A stretch of DNA of 64,000 bases from Sphaerosporella brunnea (GCA_008704415.1 VXIS01000222.1:17667-81666); one strand, 5' to 3'. Counted from the first letter of the stretch, positions 13,701 to 22,599 are shown. Notes: generated from the sequence alone by a model not told the origin. Numbers and translations: made by a program.

Positions 13701-16263
13701 TTGTCATCTCCGAATCGGGTTCTCTTCTCAGATAGCGTCCTATCTGAGGCACCCGATCTCCGAGTTCTTCCACAGCGTCACTCAAGCTAGCTACTATGAT
13801 CCGGAGCCACCCGGCTATCACGTGCTCTTGAAGCGATCACTATGCAGACTCTATTCTATTCCCCTAGCTGACTACTTAGAGCACATGTCACGTGACCATA
13901 CCCGTGACAGTCACATCCAGCCATCGGGCTCGTGTCAGTCGTCCGCCACGGCAGTGTAGGAACGGTCGAGAAGAAACTCACTAGCTGTCACATCCAGCCA
14001 TCGGGCTCGTGTCAGTCGTCTGCCATCTCAGTGTAGGAACGGTCGAGAAGAAACTCACTCGCTGTCACATCCAGCCATCGGGCTCGTGTCAGTCATCCGC
14101 CGCCGCAGTGTAGGAACGGTCGAGAAGAAACTCACCGGCTGTCACATCCAGCCATCGGGCTCGTGTCAGTCATCCGCCGCCGCAGTGTAGGAACGGTCGA
14201 GAAGAAACTCACCGGCTGTCCCATCCAGCCATCAGGCTCGTGTCAGTCGTCTACCATCTCAGTGTAGGAACGGTCGAGAAGAAACTCACATGCTGTCACA
14301 TCCAGCCATCGGGCTCGTGTCAGTCGTCCGCCACGGCAGTGTAGGAACGGTCGAGAAGAAACTCACAAGCTGCCACATCCAGCCATCGGGTTCGTGTCAG
14401 TCATCCGCCGCCGCAGTGTAGGAACGGTCGAGAAGAAACTCACTCGCTGTCACATCCAGCCATCGGGCTCGTGTCAGTCGTCCGCCACGGCAGTGTAGGA
14501 ACGGTCGAGAAGAAACTCACAAGCTGCCACATCCAGCCATCGGGTTCGTGTCAGTCATCCGCCGCCGCAGTGTAGGAACGGTCGAGAAGAAACTCACATG
14601 CTGTCACATCCAGCCATCGGGCTCGTGTCAGTCGTCCGCCACGGCAGTGTAGGAACGGTCGAGAAGAAACTCACTAGCTGTCACATCCAGCCATCGGGCT
14701 CGTGTCAGTCGTCTGCCATCTCAGTGTAGGAACGGTCGAGAAGAAACTCACAGGCTGTCACATCCAGCCATCGGGCTCGTGTCAGTCGTCCGCCACGGCA
14801 GTGTAGGAACGGTCGAGAAGAAACTCACCGGCTGTCACATCCAGCCCGATGATGGGGTTAGGTTAGCGACAGTCATGAACGCGTTTTAAGTCAGAGCGAA
14901 GTAGAAACCCACAAACTATAGGTTAAGTCCTCACACCCATGTAAGCAAAGGCCGACTCGAACCACCTTCACTGCGGTCAAATTTTCGGAAAACATACAGC
15001 CTATGTAAGATCCCTCAAATTAAACAAAATGTTCCATGAGCGCCAAGGTAGCTTTCGTGACTCACAATTTGGGATATCGATTGGCTGGTTTGATACTGGA
15101 TTTGACCTGGAAAACTGTCAGCGCCGGCGATTGGGCCACTTGAACTGTTGGGCTTTGTTGCAAAAGCGTCGTGGAGGCCATCTGTGCAGTGATGTCGTGG
15201 TCGGTGCTGGTAGGACCGGTTCCAGAGCATTGTGGGTTTGTCAACCAGTCCCTAAAGTGTTGTGCCAAACGTTCCGTGACCTGAAATCCGGTAGGCTCAG
15301 AGGCGATCCAGTCATTTTCCAAAGCCTGTTGGGCTTTCCCACGTTTAGTTGCATCCGGCTGTATAAGGCTTTCGATGAAGGCAATTCCAGGATTACTGAG
15401 ACCCTGGGAGAGAAGTAGCTCGGGCTTAGGATAGCCGTGGTTTTGGTAGGCGTACCCGATCACCTGCAGCTGGTTCTCGAATGGTACACTTCCAGTAACC
15501 ATTCTATACAGGATGCATCCTAGCGCCCAAAGATCGACAGCATTCGTATAGCCCGTCGGCTCACCGAACATAGCTTCTGGAGCCATGTAATGAGGGGTAC
15601 CGGTTTGCGTTTTGGCAATCGTACTCTTATCGCTGGAAAGACGTTTCGATATTCCGAAGTCACCGATTTTGATGTGAAGTTGGGGTGGATTGTCGAGCAG
15701 GATGGGAAATATATTCTAGGTTGAGGATCATGGATCAGCTATGTCTGCGTGCTAGGAAATCGAGAGTCCAAAGACTAACCGCTGGCTTCAGGTCACGATG
15801 GAGGATATCGTGTCCATGCATGAACGTCAACCCCTTCAACAACTGCCTGGCAACCAGTTTTGTATCCCCTTCACTCCATTTGACCTTGATGTGATTTTCC
15901 AAGTCCCCGAACTCCATATACTCCATGGCAATATAGAGGTATGAATCCTGATCATCTTCATACCATCCGAGAAACTGCACAAACAACTCATGCTAGATGT
16001 CATGCTTTAGCGATGAACCTCCTTTCGGCATTTCAGTCTACTACCTTTAGCACGTTTGTGAAAATGGCTATTTCGGTTTGAAAGCGCTGGCGACGGAAGT
16101 TCGGATCGTGTTTTAAGATCCTTTTGACGGCACACAGTTCGGGTCTGAGCATGCCGGGACGTCGGGCTTTTCCGGAGAATACGACAGCGAAACCGCCGCG
16201 TCCAATCTCCTTTTCCAATTCGGGCTTGTAGCGTAGCTTGTTGGTATGGTAGCTGTCGTCCAT
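1771..16263 (-). CDS. Ser/Thr protein kinase with a hypervariable C-terminal tail encoded by about 74 microexons (77 exons in total)
   Basis: Exons 1-3 (16045-16263, 15780-15992, 15066-15715) encode a complete kinase domain. Exon 3 then splices at GTGAGT (15065) into an array of tiny exons. Inferred low coordinates of the upstream block: 14998, 14913, 14829, 14752, 14675, 14598, 14521, 14444, 14367, 14290, 14213, 14136, 14059, 13982. The gypsy intron follows. Downstream: 6302, 6225, 6148, 6071, 5994, 5917, 5847, 5756, 5674, 5597, 5522, 5458, 5375, 5311, 5243, 5178, 5079, 5002, 4927, 4825, 4760, 4688, 4618, 4544, 4485, 4407 (9 nt), 4311 (15), 4225, 4146 (15), 4078, 3980, 3903, 3826, 3749, 3672, 3595, 3518, 3441, 3364, 3287, 3210, 3133, 3056, 2979, 2902, 2815, 2738, 2682, 2609, 2555, 2479, 2411, 2333, 2263, 2190, 2100 (30), 2026, 1956 (9), 1866, 1771 (22 nt with TGA). 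All others are 3 nt. Coding length is 219+213+650+304 = 1386 nt, or 461 aa, with no internal stop. Every array intron starts GT and ends AG, with a CTRAC-like branch site in most. The last few exons (donors GTCAGT, GTAGTC) are least certain. The tail's function is unknown; recognition or regulation is inference. Confidence 0.8.
2870..4077 (-). repeat. homogenised 77-bp repeat block 2 (about 15 units)
   Basis: Near-identical tandem units occur at exactly 77-bp spacing, for example exons at 2979, 3056, 3133, 3210, 3287 and so on to 3826. Units differ at the exon dinucleotide and in a small intronic cluster just upstream of the branch site (variants CACGGCAGT, GCCGCAGT, ATCTCAGT, GCCTGAGT on the plus strand). 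An extra 18-bp insertion lies near 4025-4055. The similarity implies recent amplification or gene conversion. Confidence 0.9.
5890..6311 (-). repeat. homogenised 77-bp repeat block 1, 3' part
   Basis: Five to six 77-bp units carry exons at 5917, 5994, 6071, 6148, 6225 and 6302. The block continues on the other side of the gypsy insertion (from 13910). The last bases GTCAC (6307-6311) are one copy of the target-site duplication. Confidence 0.9.
6312..7131 (-). repeat. 3' LTR of the gypsy element
   Basis: 820 bp, left copy in plus coordinates. Its outer end abuts the duplication GTCAC. It is the partner of 13086-13909 and differs by scattered substitutions, mostly transitions, and a few 1-bp indels. 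Confidence 0.95.
7135..7144 (-). promoter_or_regulatory. polypurine tract
   Basis: The minus strand reads AGGAGGGGAG just before the 3' LTR start (7131), the expected plus-strand primer position. Confidence 0.7.
7212..10782 (-). pseudogene. pol: gypsy pol polyprotein, broken by one frameshift
   Basis: Part one (10782-9718, 354 aa) carries the aspartic protease (LIDSGCSG) and the start of reverse transcriptase (FVPKPDGSLRLCVDYRGLN). Part two (from about 9794 to 7212) continues reverse transcriptase with the YIDDILIYS active site. It then has RNase H (ETDASDFALAA, TDHKNLEYF) and integrase (HHCC zinc region ending CDTCQRDK, then DFIVALP, SDRDAKF and HPQTDGQTERINS with the DDE triad). It ends in a chromodomain (EYLVFWKGYPPEEATWEPWE). 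The two parts are in different frames. A single extra base near 9734 turns TRYGLFEY into TRLWAV-stop. It could be a real mutation or an assembly error in a T run. The chromodomain places it in the chromovirus branch. Confidence 0.93.
10986..13045 (-). pseudogene. gag: gypsy gag, broken in several frames
   Basis: The likely start is the ATG at 13045 (MASITIEPTPQVPLLEW). The frame is interrupted near 12915 and 12830 and again between 12400 and 11800. The C-terminal part (11834-10986) is open, with a charged Lys-rich linker and one CCHC zinc knuckle (CLKCGKKNHSWFEC) that binds genomic RNA. An Asp-rich, Gly-rich stretch lies near 12100-12200. Pol starts about 200 bp downstream of the gag stop. 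Confidence 0.85.
13073..13083 (-). promoter_or_regulatory. putative self-priming primer-binding site
   Basis: Two bases inside the 5' LTR edge, the minus strand reads AGAATTTTAAG. This is the exact complement of CTTAAAATTCT in the same LTR (13167-13177). I see no tRNA-like TGG start. The 11-nt match, 92 nt from LTR edge to the far end of its partner, resembles the Tf1/sushi self-priming design, where the mRNA 5' end primes minus-strand DNA. Confidence 0.65.
13086..13909 (-). repeat. 5' LTR of the gypsy element
   Basis: 824 bp, TG..CA ends. It contains CTTAAAATTCT (minus strand, 13177 to 13167), the 11-nt partner of the sequence just outside the LTR. A 5-bp-stem hairpin CTCTG/CAGAG lies at 13096-13110, near the LTR/primer junction. 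Confidence 0.95.
13910..14860 (-). repeat. homogenised 77-bp repeat block 1, 5' part
   Basis: Twelve 77-bp units carry exons at 13982 to 14829. The block begins with the second GTCAC copy (13910-13914). Towards the kinase exons the array degenerates into single-copy introns with exons at 14913 (donor GTGGGT) and 14998 (donor GTATGT). Confidence 0.9.
15066..16263 (-). CDS. kinase-domain part (exons 1-3) of the microexon gene
   Basis: About 360 residues form a full CAMK/Chk-like Ser/Thr kinase domain. The glycine loop GRGGFAVV is at residues 21-28 and the ATP-anchoring lysine is in CAVKR (K47). The catalytic HRDLKP is at 138-143, DFG at 163-165 and the APE motif (PHYMAPE) ends at 191. The C-lobe contains DLWALGCILYRMVTG. 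Introns are 15993-16044 (GTAG..CTAG, 52 nt, phase 0) and 15716-15779 (GTTAGT..CTAG, 64 nt, phase 0). The ATG at 16263 precedes MDDSYH and is the best start; the upstream open frame is repetitive DNA. The frame seems to end KL-stop at 15062, but that TGA is part of the GTGAGT donor of the first array intron. All catalytic residues are present, so the kinase is probably active. Confidence 0.85.
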
Positions 16264-16334
16264 GTTCGTGAAGGGTTTCGCTCGATGGTCAACTTGAACT
16301 CGGTGGCGTGAGGATTCGTCGCAGGCGGTTTCGG

Positions 16335-16455
16335 GGTGGTCAAATGGCCGGCGGGTGGAACAACTGTGGGGAACTGACGAGACGACAAAATGCCTCCGGT
16401 GGGGTGGAACAACTGTGGGGAACTGACGAGACGACAAAGTGCCTCCGGTGGGGTG
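16335..16455. repeat. tandem duplication, about 48-bp unit
   Basis: The motif GGTGGAACAACTGTGGGGAA followed by CTGACGAGACGACAAA occurs twice in tandem, with a third partial start. It lies just upstream of the kinase ATG and may be part of its 5' leader. Confidence 0.7.
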
Positions 16456-16465
16456 GGGCCTACTA

Positions 16466-16720
16466 CTCGTCGGATTTTTAAGTATCCGGACACCCTGTCC
16501 GACTACCCCAACTATGCAACGAAAACTCGATTTCTTCACTCTCTTTTACCCAAAAAATCTGTTCTTGAGCTCAGATTTAGGCCTCGAGCCCCCTCGAGCC
16601 TTTGGGGACAAAGAAGTGGAGATTTTTCCATTTTCCTTATGATAGTATCCTCGGTGGAACTTTTTGGTGGGGCGCGCGTGGGTTAGGGTTTCCGTCCCGG
16701 ATACTTAAAAATTCGGCGAG
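16466..16720. mobile_element. TA-flanked MITE, 255 bp
   Basis: The terminal inverted repeats are CTCGTCGGATTTTTAAGTAT at the left and the complement ending GGCGAG at the right. TA flanks both sides (16464-16465, 16721-16722). TA duplication suggests Tc1/mariner mobilisation. It lies about 200 bp upstream of the kinase start. Confidence 0.75.
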
Positions 16721-16785
16721 TAGAAAAAGACCTCAGGGCGGGGTTATGAAAGATCGGCAGTCTTCGCTGATCGGAGTCAAGTATA

Positions 16786-17106
16786 CTCGACGGATTCAAA
16801 AGTATCTGGACACCTAAAAATCCCTGTCCTAAGCCGGGTAACCTAACCCGCACCCAGCGCTTAGACGAGCTCCCCACCGAGCTCCCAGAGCTCCCCGCAC
16901 GCACCTAGAAATAATTTTCCTGTAATTTCACACTCTACTCTTACGCTTTTTAGTTTTTTTTTGAGCGTATGCTTGTCTTTTTTGGGCCATAATTGAGCAA
17001 GATATGATTTTTTTCGTGATGTTGAGTCTTCACCAGCGGGAAATCGCTGGGATGCCCGGCATGGGACAGGGATTTGAGGTGTCCAGATACTTTAGAATCC
17101 GTCGAG
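16786..17106. mobile_element. TA-flanked MITE, 321 bp, same family as 16466-16720
   Basis: The inverted repeat of about 45 bp begins CTCGACGGATTCAAAAGTAT, with its complement ending CCGTCGAG. TA occurs at 16784-16785 and 17107-17108. The ends match the neighbouring 255-bp element, but the interiors differ. Confidence 0.78.
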
Positions 17107-20100
17107 TAGGTCCAATGGCATTGGTGGCATCGGTGGCCTCGGTGGCTGGGCCATGCGTGACCAATAGCTGCGCTCGTTTCTGCAATGCACCCCTCAGTTA
17201 TGTGCTTTTTTTGAGGGTGCTTGTCGTAATTATAATCCCGACTGCTCACAGCCAACCAAAAATGACCCGCTGCTCAAGACTGTACTAGTACATGTGTTCC
17301 ACAAGCCATAGCTAGATTAATTAAGTAACGATATGTACATGTAGGTAGTTACCGTGCTAACAAGTCCTGGCGGCCTGCGGCCGTGATATGATGCCATGTA
17401 TGCATCTACTCCGCTCTCGGATCTAACCCAGGGTACCATAGTACCATAACGCCGGTTCTGCGCTTCACCATACTTAGCTATGTCTCACGTCCGAGAACTA
17501 CACCGGCGGTCCATATCATTCATCCAAGTTTTGTGGGCCTCGAGGGTTTCCGCTCTCCCCGGGTAGTCTCCCTGCTGGTTTTGGCCCTGGTGGTCTCAGC
17601 ACCGGCGGTATCGTCTCTGTGGTCTGGCCCCGCAGGCCCCGATCATCTCGGACCCGGCGACCGCCTCCCCAACACACACCCACCGTAGAGTACTCTACAC
17701 GTCATGGGATCAGGCGAATTCAAGTTTTCTTTTTTCTTTTCAGCTTGCACCGCCGGCGCTTCAGCTCTCCTTGGTCCGGTGAAGAATTTGAGACTGACTC
17801 GGTGCGTACGAGTTGCGGCAAGGCCCCCACCAATTTGACCTCACCCAGTGAGAGCCCGCAACTCAAACCCCCGCAACACCATGACCACAACCGCTGGTTA
17901 CCAAATCACTGCTAACCAAGCGTAAAAGCAGCCTGTACTGTCACGAAGTCGAAGTCCCCCGACTACGTATCAGGTCGTTTCGGTATCACCCACAGAATCC
18001 CACACCCACACCGACCCCACATTTAATTAGCGTCTCATATCTGCGGTAAACGACAGGCAATACATATCGCAAAAGAAAACTCCCTGAAAAAGAAATACCC
18101 CTTGACAAGGCAGGCCAAGAACCTCAAAAAAAAGGCCTAGCGCAACATCAAGTGCGCATGCTGCATTTTCTCGAGAACAAGGTAGTGGTGGCAAAGTCAC
18201 TTGGCTACTGGGCTTAGCCGCTTTGGCGCAGTGACTTTGCCGCGCGCTTGCTGCGGTACCTGACAAATTTAGGGCGCTTGGCAGTGTCGACCTGTGGGCG
18301 TTCCTTCAATAGGGAGGTTTCGCTCTTATTTTTTTTTTCTCAAATATCTCGTGCGCCTGTGCAGAATGCGGGTACTGCATGCAGATATCTGGGATATGGT
18401 TGGGGACTCCTAGTCACTGTGTAATTTGTGACATTCATTCTGGTTACTAAGCGCATGGACACGTGACAAAAACTGCTCCTGGTGACGCTCCTAAGCGCTC
18501 AATAGCCTCCAAAACACGCCAAAATCGCAACTCTACAGGTCAAAAAAAAGCGGTAATTCCAGTGCTGGCTCTTGATGCACTAAATAGATGCTAATATTAC
18601 GCGTATGTATTGAGCGGTACTGGTGTGCAGCTAAGTATTACGCACGAAAACACTGCGAATATTCACTGGAAGGTTGAGAGCTATTCTTCCTGCTGCTTTG
18701 GACTCGGTAACAACAGCCTCCATCAACCGCTATTACAACCACTGTGCACGGGTGATGGAGGCTTATAGTGAAGGACTAGGCTATGGTACAAAGGAGTTCA
18801 CACAGCGGGTGTATAAGGGGCACCGTCAAGTTGTAGATAAGTCAAAATGGTAAATGGTAGATAGCTTGAGAGGGGGCGAGCGGGCGGGCGGGTTAGGTCA
18901 TGGACGGTCACTCGGATTTCCCGATCGGGTAAATTTATACCCAAACAGGTATGGTTGTACTACCTGTTTCGCTGCCATGCTCAGGGGTCTCCTATACTAA
19001 ATGCTTCCACCAACCCGCGAATTTTTCACCTCCCACCACCCTTTTTTTTTTTTTCTTTCAATCAGATCCTTCTAGAGCAGCATATCTATCGCCCTATTAA
19101 ACGCTTTTAATTTTATGTGTTGTTGTGATTTAATATATTCGCGTGCAAAAGGTGGCTTTTGGCACTCCGTTTTAAGGTGTCCCCAACCATATAGAAAAGA
19201 GGTTTTGCTGTTCCTTTGCGCATCCGCCTCCGACAATCTGTGTATTTATTCACTAGACCTTTGTGGGCGTTGCGTATTCCAGCAACCAATCAACAGCATC
19301 AGGTTGCATTGTTGGATGCAGATTGATATCTAGCGCTTGGTATAAAAATTGACCGACAGCGCGTCTGCACAGATATGTGCATATGCGTGACTTTTATATG
19401 CGAAAATGGCGATATCGGACGCAGCGAAACCTCCCTAATGTTGGCCTTGCGAAAAGAGACATGTTTACTGGGAGCTTCTCCAGCATCTTGAGATTCATTC
19501 TGTAACCTTTCCAAAAGCATTTTCTGTCAATTTGCTGAACGATCTGCAATCTGGCCGACACCACCTTGGAAGGGCCCCCCTTTGGTATAGTACATATATC
19601 GCCATGCAATTGCAGTAACATTGACTGACCCTCGTCTAAGATCCCCGCCGTGGCATTTGTACTACTTTATTTTTAAATCCGGCAGCTCCAAACGGGTCGC
19701 CGCCACGATAGGCATCCACAATCCTATCAACTCTCCGAACGAATTTCCTCGGTGATGACGCCCAGTCCTAATGAGAATACCCTGCTGCCCGCTGTTTCCT
19801 CGATTTTAAACCCCCACTCTTCCTATTTTCCATGATGGCAGTTTTGCCCATCTTCACGTTTGCGCTGCGTTATGGCCGTCGGGGACTCGGGTTACACCAA
19901 ACTAGCGAAGGTACACGTTGAAAGTGCAGTGCACCCATACAAGTTTGGACACCAACCAACCAGGCTCAAAACACTTGCTGCAACGCATTCGCATGTCCAG
20001 CAACTGGGTCCATTAGTCGTTGTCCACGTCGTCACTAGCTGCAAAGTATGTGTCGCCCAATTGGACACTCAGCCGCACGCACCCAAACATCTGAGAACAT

Positions 20101-20197
20101 GCCTGGAGCCTCCATAATTCTTTTTCTGACCGCGCGGACGGACACTGTCTCTCTCCCTTCTCTTGGAGTGCCTGCGCCTTCACCAAAATCAGCAACT
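17107..20197. other. about 3.1 kb without a recognised gene
   Basis: No open frame has a recognisable motif. A perfect 12-bp inverted repeat GGCAAAGTCACT / AGTGACTTTGCC lies at 18190-18201 and 18230-18241. Homopolymer runs occur near 16955, 18330 and 19045. The last few hundred bases should hold the promoter and leader of the HeLo gene. Confidence 0.4.
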
Positions 20198-21896
20198 ATG
20201 GAGCCCGTTTCCTTTGCGTTTGGTACAATTGGGGTTGCTGACGTCTGCCTCACGTATGTGTCGCCGAAGGCTTGAACTGCTCGTGTAAAGTGTTAACCGC
20301 AAGGCAGTTACGGCCGAGAGCTCGTCGCTAAGTACCAGATCTACAAAGAGGCGGACACTGCGATCGGGGAGGCGATTCTCCGTGCCCAGCATCATTGGAC
20401 CATGCTCGAAATGGAGCTGAAGATCCTGCGCAACCTGTCGCACGTTCTGGAAGAGAGCCACCAGCTTCACCTCGCGACGTTGTTTCAAACGCTCCAAGTC
20501 AAGCTCCAGAAAGCGCTCGTGACGATCGACAGCGTTATCGGTGCAAAAGAGGAGGACCCAAAGAGGGTCTCGTTCAGATCGCTGCTGAGGAAAAGGGGCG
20601 ATGTCAAGGCGATGCGGCTTGCGACGGGGGTTAAGAAGTCCCTCGATGCAATGCTTCTCGAGTTGGCCGAGTGGCATCGCATGCTCGACCCGTCGTGGTT
20701 TCTCCTTGCGCTCGTCCAGAACCCGGCGGTCGACAGCGAATTGACGGATCAGATTGCCAGCACGAACAAATCGGTATCGACGCTGAAATCCCTCCGGAGC
20801 GCCATCAACCGGAGCGCTCAACCTGGTGCAAAAAAAACCTCGATGTTTATCCCGGAGGCCAGTGTGCTGGAAAGAAAGCCAATCCTGTACTTTTCCGGAG
20901 AAACAGGACGGGAATACCGAACCGGAAAGACCGTTCTGGTGGACAACGTCATCCCCCATCCCGCAGCGCACGTGAAGGTACTGGATAAGAATGTCCGAGA
21001 CCTTGCCCGCATCCTCTCCGTGGTGGAGCCCTTGAAATTTGGCATCCTTGCATGCACTGGGGCTATCCGGGTCCGCGATTCGGCCCGGAATATTCTGCGG
21101 TTCCAACTCGTCTTCCGGGTTCCAGACAACTTCCATACCCCTCGAAGCCTTCGCGAACTCTTGGTCACCGGAGTTTCGGCGCCGCTCGAGGAGCGTTTCC
21201 GGCTCGCCGCGCAGCTGGCCCGATCAGTGCTGTTCATCCACACAGCCGATTTCGTTCACAAGAATGTTCGCCCAGAAACGATAATCGTCCTCAAGAACGA
21301 TAGCTCGGTCATCGGGATGCCGTTTCTGATGGGGTTTGAGAACTTCCGACCGGTGGAAGGAAATACATTCCTTGCCGGCGATTCGGAGTGGCAGAAAGAT
21401 CTATACCGGCACCCGGCCCGACAGGGGACATGTCTAACCGAATCGTACAACATGCAGCACGACATCTACAGCCTCGGGGTGTGCCTCCTGGAGCTCGGAT
21501 TATGGGAGTCGTTTGTCCTTCCTAACTCGATAACAGCAGGACGCTTTGACCCGGCTCCAAATCTCAACATTTCTAAACACCTCAGGCTCGGAAGACCGTG
21601 GGATAAAGCGAACAAAATCAAGGAGGAACTCGTCTATATGGCAAGAACACGGCTCCCAAGCAAGATGGGCTCAAGGTACACACAGATCGTGCTCATGTGT
21701 TTGGGTTGTCTGGACGCTGGGGACAACGGTTTTGGACATGAAAGCGAGTTCTTGGACAACGATGGAATCTTGGTGGGGGTGCGGTACATAGAGAAAGTAA
21801 GTGATTATGTAGCTCCTATTACTGTGGCAGTTCGACGACTGATACTAACTATGCGATATCCAGATCCTTGAGAAGGTGGATGAAATTGTGGTGTGA
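20198..21896 (+). CDS. HeLo-domain pseudokinase (fungal MLKL-like architecture), 525 aa
   Basis: Exon 1 (20198-20253) encodes MEPVSFAFGTIGVADVCL. Intron 1 is 20254-20307 (GTATGT..GCAG, 54 nt). Exon 2 (20308-21796) resumes at YGRELVAKYQIYKEADTAIG. Intron 2 is 21797-21863 (GTAAGT, perfect TACTAAC branch, CAG). Exon 3 (21864-21896) ends ILEKVDEIVV. The N-terminal helical region resembles the HeLo family, the membrane-active domain of HET-S and, by homology, MLKL. The C-terminal half is kinase-like but the catalytic motifs are degenerate. HRD is replaced in FVHKNVRPETI and DFG in MGFENFRP, while DIYSLGVCLLELGLWE is kept. It is therefore a pseudokinase, probably acting in incompatibility-type cell death signalling (inference from family). 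An open frame on the other strand (21136-20189) is a shadow. Confidence 0.85.
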
Positions 21897-22239
21897 AAGC
21901 GGAGCCATGGTCATGGTGTGATGGTTGTTCGTATGTATAGGTACTTGTTATTTAAGGGGGGGGGTGTTGTGGCAGATAGGTGATTAGTTGTTAGGTACCA
22001 TATCCTTTATCCAAAACTCCGAACCAAAAAAAACCTAGCCAATGAATCCCCGCGCCTTCTACAGCGCTTGGTATAATACATAGCAAACCGAAAACCCGAA
22101 CCATGCCAAAATGCCGATCCCGAAGCGTATGCATCCCATACTCCCACCACCCACCCCCAATCCCCCGCCCCCATTTCGATTGCAGTTGTGGTAGATATCG
22201 CGCGATTAGTGTCGCTGTGGAAGCGCGTTCAAGTTCCCC
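21897..22239. other. 3' flank of the HeLo gene
   Basis: There is a G-run near 21955 and A/C-rich low-complexity DNA. I see no gene. Confidence 0.4.
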
Positions 22240-22535
22240 GTCACCGCGACACGTCTCTACTCACGCGGCCGGAATCATTGCACATCACGTGCCCGCAGGG
22301 TTAGGGTTATATTTCTACCCGCAAGCACCCCGCTCGATACCCCCCATTATCTCAACAACGGCGCGACCGATTTGATTCAAATTGATGTAGTAGGATACGC
22401 GAAAATAAGCCCTCCAAAAATCAGCCGTTGTGGCCTGGCTCCGCCGCAACCCCACACACGTGAAAAATATAACCCCAACCCTGTGCGGCACGTGATGTTC
22501 AATGATTGCGGCCGCGTGAGTAAGCGACACGCACA
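22240..22535. repeat. fold-back repeat, about 70-bp imperfect arms
   Basis: CTCACGCGGCCGGAATCATT with the following CACGTG and GGGTTAGGGTTATATTT at 22250-22320 recurs in inverted orientation at 22460-22535. It is MITE-like, but I could not find a clear target duplication. Confidence 0.55.
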
Positions 22536-22599
22536 CCATCCGACAGGACCAAAGAAAAAGTAAACCACGCTTTGAACGATAAGTTATAATAACCTTCAC

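Larger units (their letters stand above)
6312..13909 (-). mobile_element. Ty3/gypsy chromovirus inserted in an array intron
   Basis: Two LTRs of about 820 bp (TG..CA ends) flank gag and pol, all reading on the minus strand. A 5-bp target duplication GTCAC (6307-6311 and 13910-13914) proves one insertion event. The target is the intron between the microexons at 13982 and 6302, between branch site and 3' splice site. Gag is broken in several frames and pol by one base, so this copy is dead. The LTRs differ at many sites, so the insertion is not very recent. It has the host gene's orientation, so its LTR transcription signals could truncate host transcripts after 14 microexons. Confidence 0.95.
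1771..15065 (-). repeat. intron/microexon array: about 74 introns alternating with mostly 3-nt exons
   Basis: Read on the minus strand, each unit is GTGAGT donor, a CTGAC or CTAAC branch site about 25-30 nt before the acceptor, a YAG acceptor and a 3-nt exon. The homogenised unit is 77 bp (74-nt intron plus 3-nt exon). Blocks of near-identical units lie at about 2870-4077, 5890-6311 and 13910-14860. Units elsewhere (1866-2870, 4080-5890, 14860-15065) have diverged almost fully but keep donor (GTAAGT, GTGAGT, GTATGT, GTACGC and so on), branch, acceptor and exon length. The variable dinucleotide lies exactly between acceptor-AG-C and donor-GT. The array is interrupted by a gypsy element (6312-13909). 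Confidence 0.85.

Noticed and set aside
2160..14860. Ordinary neutral minisatellite
   Set aside because: The oldest units keep only donor, branch site, acceptor and a 3-nt exon. This is not expected without selection on splicing.
20189..21136. Long minus-strand open frame (315 codons)
   Set aside because: It is antisense to the HeLo-pseudokinase, whose exons, introns and domain motifs are clear.
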